Below are positions 5,440 to 12,771 of a stretch of 14,813 nt of DNA, piece after piece. Source of the DNA: Citricoccus sp. WCRC_4 (GTDB taxonomy: Bacteria; Actinomycetota; Actinomycetes; Actinomycetales; Micrococcaceae); the NCBI GenBank assembly GCA_026645375.1, contig JAPFFX010000116.1:1-14813 (forward strand), written 5' to 3'. The stretch's first letter is position 1; every line of letters begins with the position of its first letter. The notes below the pieces were generated by a model. It did no database searches. It worked only from the letters and a program-made list of their open reading frames with translations, and was not told where the DNA came from. Both the position numbers and the translations under genes were made by a program.

Positions 5440-7610
5440 TGCCCATGACCTCGCGGCCCAGCGGGGGCGTCCCGGCCGAGCTGCACGGCGTCAGCGGCCA
5501 TCGTTCCCGGGCGTTCCCGCTGGGCGTCGCCGACTCGGTGCCCGGAGTGGTGGACGTCCCCGGGGCGGTCAACGTGGCCGTGTATGCGCCCGGCCAGTCC
5601 GCGATGGACATCGTCTTCACCGATCCGGACTTCCCGCCGGACGCCGTGCCCACCTCGGCCGACGTGCGTCGTGCGCCCCTGTACGACGTCACGGACCACG
5701 TCCACCACGGGACGGTGCGCGGGCTGGGACATGGAAGTCTCTACGCCTTCGTCGCCCGTGACCGGCGCCTTCCCGGGGTCTGGAAGGTCCGCAGGCGGTC
5801 CTCCGGCAAGGTGCGCGCCCTGCCGCAGCTGCTGATCGACCCGTACGGGGACGCCGTCGTGGAGCGCGACGGCCGGTACTGGTCGGTGCGGGTACACCCG
5901 GACTTCGACTGGGGTGGTGTCCAGAAGCCGCACGTGCCCATGCGGGACACGGTTGTGTACGAGGCCCACGTCATCGGCCAGACCAAGCGGCACCCCGGGA
6001 TCCCGGAGGAACTGCGGGGGACCTACGCCGGACTGGCCCACCCCGTGATGGTGGAGTACCTGAAGGACCTGGGGGTCACCGCCGTCGAACTGTTGCCGAT
6101 CCACCACCATCGGGACGAGTCCCACCTCGAGCGCCTGGGCCTGGAGAACTACTGGGGGTACAACACCGTCAGCTTCTTCGGCCCGCACCCCGGTTACGCG
6201 ACCGCCGCCGCCCAGGCGGCCGGACCGAAGGCCGTGCAGGACGAGGTCAAGGGCATGGTCAAGCTGTTGCACGCGGCCGGGATCGAGGTGGTCCTGGACG
6301 TCGTCTACAACCACACCGCGGAGGAGGGGCCCGGTGGCCCGGTCTTCTGCTGGCGTGGACTGGGGGAGCAGCACTACTACCGTCATGACGCCATGGGCCG
6401 CTACCTGGACACCACCGGCTGCGGAAACTCGCTGAACTTCAATGACCCCCAGGTGGTCCGGATGACCCTGGACTCGTTACGGCGCTGGGTGAGCGACTTC
6501 CAGGTGGACGGCTTCCGTTTCGACCTCGCCGTGACGATGTGCCGGAACGGCGCCCACCACTTCACCAGCCACCACCCGTTCCTCGTGGCCGCCCAGGCGG
6601 ACCCCGTGCTGGCGGGGACCAAGCTGATCGCCGAGCCCTGGGACGTGGGCATCGGCGGGTGGCAGACCGGCAACTTCCCCCTCGGCTGGGCGGACTGGAA
6701 CGACCGCTTCCGCGACGTGGTGCGGGACTTCTGGGTGGCCGACCGCGGTGCCATGGAGCACGGCGGCGCCGGGGGGTCCACCGCCCGGCTCGCCGACTGC
6801 CTGGCCGGCTCCGCCGCCCTGTTCGCCGGGTCCGGACGCTCCGCCCTGGCCTCGGTGAACATCGTCACCACACACGACGGTTTCACCCTGCGGGACCTGG
6901 TCTCCTACAACGAGAAGCACAACGAGGCCAACGGGGAGGACAACCGGGACGGCAACTCGCACAACCGGTCCTACAACCACGGGGTGGAGGGGCCGACCGA
7001 TGACGAGGACATCCGCGACTCCCGGTTCCAGACGGCCCGGAACCTGATGGCCACCCTCATGCTCTCCCTCGGGGTCCCCCTGATCACCGCCGGTGACGAG
7101 ATCGGCAGGACCCAGCGGGGGAACAACAACGCCTACTGCCAGAACAACGAGATCTCCTGGACCGACTGGGACCTCGGCGAGCGCCAGCAGCGCATGCTGT
7201 CCACCACGCGCCGGCTGATCGCGATCCGCAAGGAGTTCCTGGCCGGGCAGCCCTACACCTACCCCGCCAGCGACCCGGGGTACCTGATGTGGTTCAACGC
7301 CCAGGGCATGCCGATGGCCCAGGACGAGTGGTCGGACCCGTCCCACCGCCTGCTGCAGTTGCTCGTCGGGGTCCCCGGAGGGCTGAGCAAGGGGCTGATC
7401 GTCTTCAACGGCGGACTGTCCAAGTCCTGGTTCCACCTGCCCACCCCGGACGAGCTCCGGGGCATCACGGACCCCACCGGAGCGGACCTGCAGACGTTCA
7501 CCCTGCAACTGTCCACGTCCCACTACGGTGACCTGCGCCGCGGCGCCCTGTTCTCCCCGGGGGAGAAGGACATGATCGAGGGCAACTCGATCTCGGTCTA
7601 CTCCGTCTGA
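5439..7610 (+). CDS. glgX: glycogen debranching enzyme GlgX (GH13 isoamylase type)
   Basis: Hydrolyses alpha-1,6 branches of glycogen, typically the short stubs left by GlgP. The 723-aa protein has an N-terminal CBM48-like beta domain (about 12-130; HGVSGHRSRAFPLG), then the GH13 barrel with region I DVVYNHT, region II GFRFDLAV (nucleophile D362), region III LIAEPWDVG (acid/base E399) and region IV TTHDGF (H479, D480). The YWGYNT and NNNAYCQNNE segments are typical of the GlgX/TreX group. The length is near the usual 650-720. ATG 5439 overlaps the rlmB TGA by one base (TGATG); a second ATG at 5445 is farther from the AGGAGG site. It is the only glucan gene on the rlmB side and converges with glgP, its functional partner. 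Confidence 0.96.
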   Translation: MPMTSRPSGGVPAELHGVSGHRSRAFPLGVADSVPGVVDVPGAVNVAVYAPGQSAMDIVFTDPDFPPDAVPTSADVRRAPLYDVTDHVHHGTVRGLGHGSLYAFVARDRRLPGVWKVRRRSSGKVRALPQLLIDPYGDAVVERDGRYWSVRVHPDFDWGGVQKPHVPMRDTVVYEAHVIGQTKRHPGIPEELRGTYAGLAHPVMVEYLKDLGVTAVELLPIHHHRDESHLERLGLENYWGYNTVSFFGPHPGYATAAAQAAGPKAVQDEVKGMVKLLHAAGIEVVLDVVYNHTAEEGPGGPVFCWRGLGEQHYYRHDAMGRYLDTTGCGNSLNFNDPQVVRMTLDSLRRWVSDFQVDGFRFDLAVTMCRNGAHHFTSHHPFLVAAQADPVLAGTKLIAEPWDVGIGGWQTGNFPLGWADWNDRFRDVVRDFWVADRGAMEHGGAGGSTARLADCLAGSAALFAGSGRSALASVNIVTTHDGFTLRDLVSYNEKHNEANGEDNRDGNSHNRSYNHGVEGPTDDEDIRDSRFQTARNLMATLMLSLGVPLITAGDEIGRTQRGNNNAYCQNNEISWTDWDLGERQQRMLSTTRRLIAIRKEFLAGQPYTYPASDPGYLMWFNAQGMPMAQDEWSDPSHRLLQLLVGVPGGLSKGLIVFNGGLSKSWFHLPTPDELRGITDPTGADLQTFTLQLSTSHYGDLRRGALFSPGEKDMIEGNSISVYSV

Positions 7611-7661
7611 CCGGCCGCCTGCGGCTATCCCACACCGCTCCGGAGGCCGAGAGATGGCGCA

Positions 7662-7683
7662 GATCCGGGGGAATCACCGGATC
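7662..7683. terminator. bidirectional terminator candidate between glgX and glgP
   Basis: The perfect arms GATCCGG (7662-7668) and CCGGATC (7677-7683) enclose an eight-base loop in the 114-bp gap between the convergent stops of glgX (7610) and glgP (7725). There is no T-run. Confidence 0.55.
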
Positions 7684-7688
7684 CAGGT

Positions 7689-7708
7689 CATCCGTCGACC
7701 TCCGGATG
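7689..7708. terminator. second hairpin between glgX and glgP
   Basis: The arms CATCCG (7689-7694) and CGGATG (7703-7708) enclose an eight-base loop, 16 bases before the glgP stop on the + strand map. It is the first hairpin met by polymerase leaving glgP, while the one at 7662-7683 is the first met from glgX. Confidence 0.4.
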
Positions 7709-7724
7709 CCAGGAGGACAGGTGG

Positions 7725-10358
7725 TCAGCCCGCGTTGACCACCAGGGCCATCTCCGCCGGGGACGCCAGCAGCTCGTGCTGCGGGAGCACGCGTACCGAG
7801 TAGCCGAAGGCGCCGGAACGGTCGATCACGAGCGAACCGGTGAACTGCCAGCGGCCATTGCCCAGGTCCTCGGCCGGGGCCAGTTCCAGGGTGGCCGTGT
7901 CCAGGAGCCGGTCCTCCTCCAGGCTGCCGGCGGGGGTGGCGGAGACCCGGCCGTACACGGCCTGGACGCAGACGTCGGCCGGCTGCAGGTCGCCCAGGCT
8001 GACGTACGCGGAGACCTGCAGCTCGTCGCCGATCTGCGGTTCGTCGCTCACGCCCAGGGAGTCCACGTGCTCCACGGTCACCTGGCCGAAGGCGGCGCGG
8101 ACCCGGGTCTTCCAGGCCGCGAGTTCGCGGGCCTTGGCGTAGTCGTCGGCGTCCATGGTCCGACCGGCGGCGGCAGCCGGGCGATAGAGCTCATTGACGT
8201 AGTCCTGCACCATCCGGTCGGCGGACATCGCCGGGCCCAGGGTGGCCATGGTGTGCTTGACCATCGCCAGCCACTGGTGCGGGATGCCGTCCTGGGAGGC
8301 CTGGGACGGCCCGGCCGCGCCGGCCTGGTCGGAGTCCTCCGCGGCGTAGAACCGGGGCACCAGCTGGGTCTCGAGCAGGTGGTAGAGGGCGGCCGCCTCG
8401 ACGTCGTCCCGCTCCTCGGCACTGGCGGCGGAGGAGGCGGAGGGGATGGCCCAGCCGTTCTCGCCGTCGTACATCTCGTCCCACCAGCCGTCCAGCACGG
8501 ACAGGTTCAGCCCGCCGTTCATGGCCACCTTCATGCCGGAGGTCCCGCAGGCCTCGAGCGGGCGCAGCGGGTTGTTCAGCCACACGTCGCACCCGGGCAT
8601 CAGGGTGGAGGCCATCTGGATGTCGTAATTCGGCAGGAACACGATCCGGTTGCGGACCTCCGGGTCGTCGGCGAACCGGACCATCTCCTGGATCATCAGC
8701 TTGCCCTGCTCGTCGGCCGGGTGCGACTTGCCGGCCACCACGAGCTGGATCGGGTGCTCGGGGTCCAGCAGCAGCCGCTTGAGCCGCTCCGGGTCGCGCA
8801 GCATCAGGGTCAGGCGCTTGTACGTGGGAACCCGCCGGGCGAAGCCGATGGTCATGACGTCCTCGTCCAGCACGCTCTCGGTCCAGGCCACCTCGGCCGT
8901 CGAGGCGCCGCGCTTGAGCCACGAGGACCGCAATCGGGCACGGACGTCCTGGATCAGGGCCCGGCGCAGCGTCCGGCGCATCTCCCAGAGCTCCTCGTCG
9001 GGGACCTCGAACACCCGCTCCCAGTCGTGACCGGCCACCGCGGAGGTGCCGAACAGCTCGATGGCCCGGTCCGAGACGGTGCTGGACACCCAGGTAGGGG
9101 CATGCACGCCGTTGGTGATCGACCCGATCGGCACCTCGTCGGCGTCGAAGCCCGGCCACAGGCCCTTGAACATCTCGCGCGAGACCACCCCGTGCAACCG
9201 GGCCACGCCATTGGCCCGCTGGCCCAGCCGCAGACCCATGACGGCCATGTTGTGCACCTCGTGGTCGCCGCCCTCGTAGTCCTCGGCGCCGAGGGCCATG
9301 ACCCGCTCCACCGGGACATTCGGGGCCAGGCCGGCACGGAAGAACTGCTCCACGAGGCGCCGGTCGAAGCGGTCGATGCCGGCGGGCACGGGGGTGTGGG
9401 TGGTGAACACGGTGGACGCCCGCACGGAGGACAGTGCGGCCTCCCAGTCCAGCCCGGCGGCCATCAGCTCCTCGATCCGCTCGATGCCCTGGAACCCGGC
9501 GTGGCCCTCGTTCGTGTGGTAGACGCTGGGGGCGTCCGTGCCCGTCAGCCGGCAGTACAGCCGCAGCGCCCTGACCCCGCCCATGCCCAGCAGCAACTCC
9601 TGCTGGAGGCGCTGGTCACCGCCGCCTCCGTACAGGCGGTCGGTGATGGAGCGGGCGGTGTCGTCGTTGGCCGGGACGTTGGAGTCCAGCAACAGCAGCG
9701 GGACGCGCCCGACGTCGGCCCGCCACACCTGGGCGTGCAGGGTGCGGTTCCCGGGGATCGGCAGGGACACCAGCGCGGGGGAGCCGTCCTGTTCCTTGAG
9801 CAGCGTCAGCGGCAGGTTGTCCGGGTCCAGCACCGGGTAGGTCTCCTGCTGCCAGGCATCGCGGGAGAGGGACTGCTTGAAGTACCCGGACTGGTAGAGC
9901 AGCCCGACGCCGATGACCGGCACGCCGAGGTCGGAGGCGGACTTCAGGTGATCGCCGGCCAGGATGCCCAGGCCGCCGGAGTACTGGGGCAGCACGGCGG
10001 TGATGCCGAACTCCGGGGAGAAGTACGCGATCGGCCGGGGCGCGGGCTCCACGCCGGAGACCTCGTGCTGGAACCACCGGTCCTCGGACAGGTAGCGGTC
10101 GAGGTCCCGGGTGGCCGCGGCCACCCGCTGCACGATCGACTCGTCGGCGGCGAGCTCGGTGAGCCGGGACCGGTCGAAGGAGCCCAGCAGGGCCACGGGG
10201 TCCTGGTTCAGCTCGTACCAGGCCTCCGGGTCGAGGTCGCGGAACAGGGCCTTGGTCTGCGGATGCCAGGACCACCGCAGATTGGTGGCCAGGCGGCTCA
10301 GCCCCGCGATGGACTCAGGCAGGTGGGTGCGAACGGTAAACCGACGGATAGCCTTCAC
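7725..10358 (-). CDS. glgP: alpha-glucan (glycogen/maltodextrin) phosphorylase, GT35
   Basis: Uses phosphate to remove glucose units from the non-reducing ends of alpha-1,4-glucan as glucose-1-phosphate; PLP-dependent. The 877-aa protein is close to M. tuberculosis GlgP (Rv1328) in length and belongs to the type with an N-terminal DUF3417-like domain (about 1-120; SIAGLSRLATNLRWSWHP). Family motifs include YFSPEFGI, QYSGGLGILAGDHLK, NEGHAGF and EACGTSGMKVAMNG, where K610 should form the PLP Schiff base. The C-terminal 120 residues form a beta-rich domain seen in this subfamily. The GTG start (10358-10356) has no good Shine-Dalgarno but a -10-like GATAAT 8 bases upstream. It diverges from glgE, as in M. 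tuberculosis (Rv1328/Rv1327c). Confidence 0.96.
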   Translation of the reverse strand: MKAIRRFTVRTHLPESIAGLSRLATNLRWSWHPQTKALFRDLDPEAWYELNQDPVALLGSFDRSRLTELAADESIVQRVAAATRDLDRYLSEDRWFQHEVSGVEPAPRPIAYFSPEFGITAVLPQYSGGLGILAGDHLKSASDLGVPVIGVGLLYQSGYFKQSLSRDAWQQETYPVLDPDNLPLTLLKEQDGSPALVSLPIPGNRTLHAQVWRADVGRVPLLLLDSNVPANDDTARSITDRLYGGGGDQRLQQELLLGMGGVRALRLYCRLTGTDAPSVYHTNEGHAGFQGIERIEELMAAGLDWEAALSSVRASTVFTTHTPVPAGIDRFDRRLVEQFFRAGLAPNVPVERVMALGAEDYEGGDHEVHNMAVMGLRLGQRANGVARLHGVVSREMFKGLWPGFDADEVPIGSITNGVHAPTWVSSTVSDRAIELFGTSAVAGHDWERVFEVPDEELWEMRRTLRRALIQDVRARLRSSWLKRGASTAEVAWTESVLDEDVMTIGFARRVPTYKRLTLMLRDPERLKRLLLDPEHPIQLVVAGKSHPADEQGKLMIQEMVRFADDPEVRNRIVFLPNYDIQMASTLMPGCDVWLNNPLRPLEACGTSGMKVAMNGGLNLSVLDGWWDEMYDGENGWAIPSASSAASAEERDDVEAAALYHLLETQLVPRFYAAEDSDQAGAAGPSQASQDGIPHQWLAMVKHTMATLGPAMSADRMVQDYVNELYRPAAAAGRTMDADDYAKARELAAWKTRVRAAFGQVTVEHVDSLGVSDEPQIGDELQVSAYVSLGDLQPADVCVQAVYGRVSATPAGSLEEDRLLDTATLELAPAEDLGNGRWQFTGSLVIDRSGAFGYSVRVLPQHELLASPAEMALVVNAG

Positions 10359-10397
10359 AGGCCCCCATTATCCACGGTCCGACGGCCCGTTCCGGGC

Positions 10398-10441
10398 ACC
10401 GGGTGAACCCCGGCCGACGCCGGGTTGACCACCGGTTGAAT
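10398..10441 (+). repeat. three imperfect direct repeats, possible operator
   Basis: The copies are ACCGGGTGAAC (10398-10408), GCCGGGTTGAC (10419-10429) and ACCGGTTGAAT (10431-10441). The first two are 21 bp apart (two helical turns); the third starts 12 bp after the second with one G missing. They lie 40-83 bp upstream of the glgP start codon, on the glgP side of the region. Confidence 0.4.
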
Positions 10442-10474
10442 CCTCTGGCCGCGGGTCTCGCGGGCACGTCATGT

Positions 10475-10533
10475 GCGGTCGACGCGGGATATGCCGTTGG
10501 CCACCCGAGCATCGCACCGGTAACGTCGACCGC
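10475..10533. repeat. inverted repeat flanking the glgE promoter
   Basis: GCGGTCGACG (10475-10484) is the exact reverse complement of CGTCGACCGC (10524-10533), with 39 bases between. Each arm holds the palindrome GTCGAC. The right arm covers the last half of the likely -10 (TAACGT, 10521-10526) and reaches the base before the glgE GTG; the presumed -35 lies between the arms. Confidence 0.4.
10521..10526 (+). promoter_or_regulatory. glgE -10 element, leaderless-type spacing
   Basis: TAACGT fits TAnnnT and ends 7 bases before the GTG at 10534, with no Shine-Dalgarno between. TTGGCC at 10497-10502 is a possible -35 at 18-base spacing (first three bases match TTGACA). Confidence 0.5.
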
Positions 10534-12687
10534 GTGGGAGCTTCCAGGAATGCCATCACTGCCCCGATGTTCCGCTCCGAGGTCAGGGTCGGCCGCATCC
10601 CCGTCACGGGTGTGCAGCCGGTCGTCGACTGCGGCGACCACCCGGCCAAGGCCGTGGTGGGAGAGGACATCCCCGTGCGCGCCACCGTGTTCCGCGAGGG
10701 ACACGACCGGCTCGGGGCCACGGCCGTGCTCTACGGACCCTCCGGGTCCGAGGTGCACCGCGTGCGCATGACCGAGGGAGCCCCCGGACTGGACGAGTAC
10801 CGGGCCGTCCTGCGCCCGGTCGACATCGGTCCGCACACCTTCGTCATCGAGGGCTGGTCCGACCCGGTCGCCACGTGGCAGCATGCCGCGACCGTGAAGA
10901 TCGCGGCGGGGATCGACGTCGAGCTGATGCTGGCCGAGGGCGGGGCCCTGTTCCGCCGGGCGGCCGACGACCCGGACCGGTCCGAGGCGGACCGCGCCAT
11001 CCTGGCCCGCGCGGTGCGCGGCCTCGAGGACACCACGCGCGACGTGGCCGAACGGCTCGCCGCGGCCGATGACCCGGACCTGGCGGGAGTCCTGGCCGCC
11101 CGCCCGATCCGCGAGTTCGTCTCGCCCTCGACCGAGTATCCCCTGGACGTGCAGCGCGCGCTGGCCAGCCGCGGCGCCTGGTACGAGTTCTTCCCCCGGT
11201 CCGAGGGCGCGGTCTACGACCCGGAATCGGCAACCTGGACCTCGGGCAATTTCACGACGGCGGCCGAGCGGCTCCCGGCGATCGCCCGGATGGGCTTCGA
11301 CGTCGTCTACCTGCCACCGATCCACCCGATCGGCCGCGCCCACCGCAAGGGACCCAACAACACCCTCACGGCCGGGCCGCAGGACCCCGGCTCGCCGTGG
11401 GCTATCGGCTCGGAGGACGGCGGCCACGACGCGATCCACCCCGAGCTCGGCACGGCGCAGGACTTCGGCCGCTTCGTCGCCCGTGCGGGGGAACTGGGCA
11501 TGGAGGTCGCGCTGGACCTGGCCCTGCAGTGCTCCCCGGACCACCCCTGGGTCACCGAGCACCCCGAATGGTTCACCACCCGGGTGGACGGCTCGATCGC
11601 CTACGCGGAGAACCCCCCGAAGAAGTACCAGGACATCTACCCGCTGAACTTCGACAACGACCCGCGCGGACTGCGCCGGGCCGTGCTGCGGGTGGTGGAG
11701 CTGTGGGTGGCCCGCGGCGTGAAGATCTTCCGCGTGGACAACCCGCACACCAAGCCCCTGTGGTTCTGGGAGTGGCTGATCGCCAAGGTGCACCGCCGCC
11801 ACCCCGAGGTGGTCTTCCTGGCCGAGGCCTTCACCCGGCCGGCCATGATGCACGCACTGGGCCGGGCCGGGTACCAGCAGTCCTACTCCTACTTCACGTG
11901 GCGGAACACCCGGGACGAGATCGCCGAGTACCTCCACGAGGTCACCGCGGAGACGGCGGCGTTCTACCGGCCGAACTTCTTCGTCAACACCCCGGACATC
12001 CTGACCGAGTACCTGCAGTTCGGCGGTCCCGCGGCCTTCAAGATCCGGGCCGTGCTCGCCGCGCTGTCCAACCCGCTGTGGGGCATGTACTCCGGTTACG
12101 AGCTGTACGAGCACGTGGCCCGCCCGGGCGCGGAGGAGTACATCGACAACGAGAAGTATGAGTTCCGCCCCCGCGACTACGCCGCCGCTGAGGCCGAGGG
12201 GCGCTCGCTGGCCCCCTACCTGACCCGGCTGAACCACATCCGCCGCGCCCACCCGGCCTTCCAGGACCTGCAGAACCTGACCCTGCACGAGGCGGACAAC
12301 GAGGACATCCTCGTCTTCTCCAAGACCCGCCGGCACCGTCCCGAGGGCTGGCACGCCGCCGTCGCCACGGGCGCGGAGGACCTGCCCGACGTCGGTCCGG
12401 TGTTCCCGGGCGTCGCGGATCCCGCGGCGCTGGTGGAGGGGCTGCCCGGGCACGCGGACACCGTCATCGTGGTGGTCAACTGCAACCCGCACGACCTCAA
12501 GGAGGCCACCGTCCACCTGGACCTGGCCGCACTGGACCTGCGCCCGCAGGACCTGGACGCCGAGGGCCGCTTCGAGGTCGAGGACCTGATCACCGGGGCC
12601 CGCTGGCACTGGTCGGCGCACAACTACGTGAGGCTGGACCCGCACGTCGAGCCGGCCCACGTGCTGCGCGTGGTGCGTCGCGACTGA
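10534..12687 (+). CDS. glgE: alpha-1,4-glucan:maltose-1-phosphate maltosyltransferase
   Basis: Transfers maltosyl units from alpha-maltose-1-phosphate onto alpha-1,4-glucan, releasing phosphate; the final linear-chain step of the trehalose-to-glucan (GlgE) pathway. At 717 aa it is near M. tuberculosis GlgE (701 aa). An N-terminal beta domain (about 12-115; GRIPVTGVQPVVDCGDHPAKAVVGE) is followed by a helical insert and the GH13_3 barrel. Seen: PPIHPIGRAHRKGPNN, KIFRVDNPHTKP (nucleophile D402), VFLAEAFTRP (acid/base E431) and NTPDILTEYL (D488). The NPHTKP and GPNN segments distinguish GlgE from ordinary amylases. GTG 10534 is preferred because a -10 lies 7 bases before it; an in-frame ATG at 10567 would also keep the first domain, and the in-frame ATG at 10471 would lie inside the promoter. 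Confidence 0.96.
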   Translation: MGASRNAITAPMFRSEVRVGRIPVTGVQPVVDCGDHPAKAVVGEDIPVRATVFREGHDRLGATAVLYGPSGSEVHRVRMTEGAPGLDEYRAVLRPVDIGPHTFVIEGWSDPVATWQHAATVKIAAGIDVELMLAEGGALFRRAADDPDRSEADRAILARAVRGLEDTTRDVAERLAAADDPDLAGVLAARPIREFVSPSTEYPLDVQRALASRGAWYEFFPRSEGAVYDPESATWTSGNFTTAAERLPAIARMGFDVVYLPPIHPIGRAHRKGPNNTLTAGPQDPGSPWAIGSEDGGHDAIHPELGTAQDFGRFVARAGELGMEVALDLALQCSPDHPWVTEHPEWFTTRVDGSIAYAENPPKKYQDIYPLNFDNDPRGLRRAVLRVVELWVARGVKIFRVDNPHTKPLWFWEWLIAKVHRRHPEVVFLAEAFTRPAMMHALGRAGYQQSYSYFTWRNTRDEIAEYLHEVTAETAAFYRPNFFVNTPDILTEYLQFGGPAAFKIRAVLAALSNPLWGMYSGYELYEHVARPGAEEYIDNEKYEFRPRDYAAAEAEGRSLAPYLTRLNHIRRAHPAFQDLQNLTLHEADNEDILVFSKTRRHRPEGWHAAVATGAEDLPDVGPVFPGVADPAALVEGLPGHADTVIVVVNCNPHDLKEATVHLDLAALDLRPQDLDAEGRFEVEDLITGARWHWSAHNYVRLDPHVEPAHVLRVVRRD

Positions 12688-12771
12688 GCGGCCGCCGCGC
12701 GGAGGGACCACGCCGGACCCGAGGGGTTCGACGGACAGACGCACGAACCACGACGGAAGACACTGCACCCG
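12688..12771 (+). other. glgE-treS spacer
   Basis: This 84-bp gap shows no TAnnnT -10 at useful distance from treS, so treS is probably read from the glgE promoter. A weak hairpin (GGTTCG 12725-12730 with CGAACC 12744-12749) could form. The best ribosome-binding candidate, GGAAG (12755-12759), is 12 bases from the ATG, which is far. Confidence 0.4.

Larger units (their letters stand above)
10359..10533. promoter_or_regulatory. divergent glgP-glgE control region
   Basis: This 175-bp region must hold the promoters of both glgP and the glgE-treS-mak series. On the minus strand GATAAT (10372-10367) ends 8 bases before the glgP GTG. On the + strand TAACGT (10521-10526), with TTGGCC 18 bases upstream (10497-10502), ends 7 bases before the glgE GTG. 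Between them lie three related CCGGGTTGA-like repeats (10398-10441) and a 10-bp inverted repeat (10475-10484 / 10524-10533), which could bind regulators. Confidence 0.6.

Noticed and set aside
7776..10406. An 876-codon open frame on the + strand opposite glgP
   Set aside because: It mirrors the glgP codon pattern, shows no domain, and glgP has clear GT35 motifs on the other strand.
10471..10533. Upstream ATG as the glgE start
   Set aside because: The added residues have no similarity to known GlgE N-termini and the segment holds the likely glgE promoter.
12725..12749. Hairpin between glgE and treS as a terminator
   Set aside because: The stem is only 6 bp with a 13-base loop and no T-run, and treS has no visible promoter of its own, so cotranscription is more likely.
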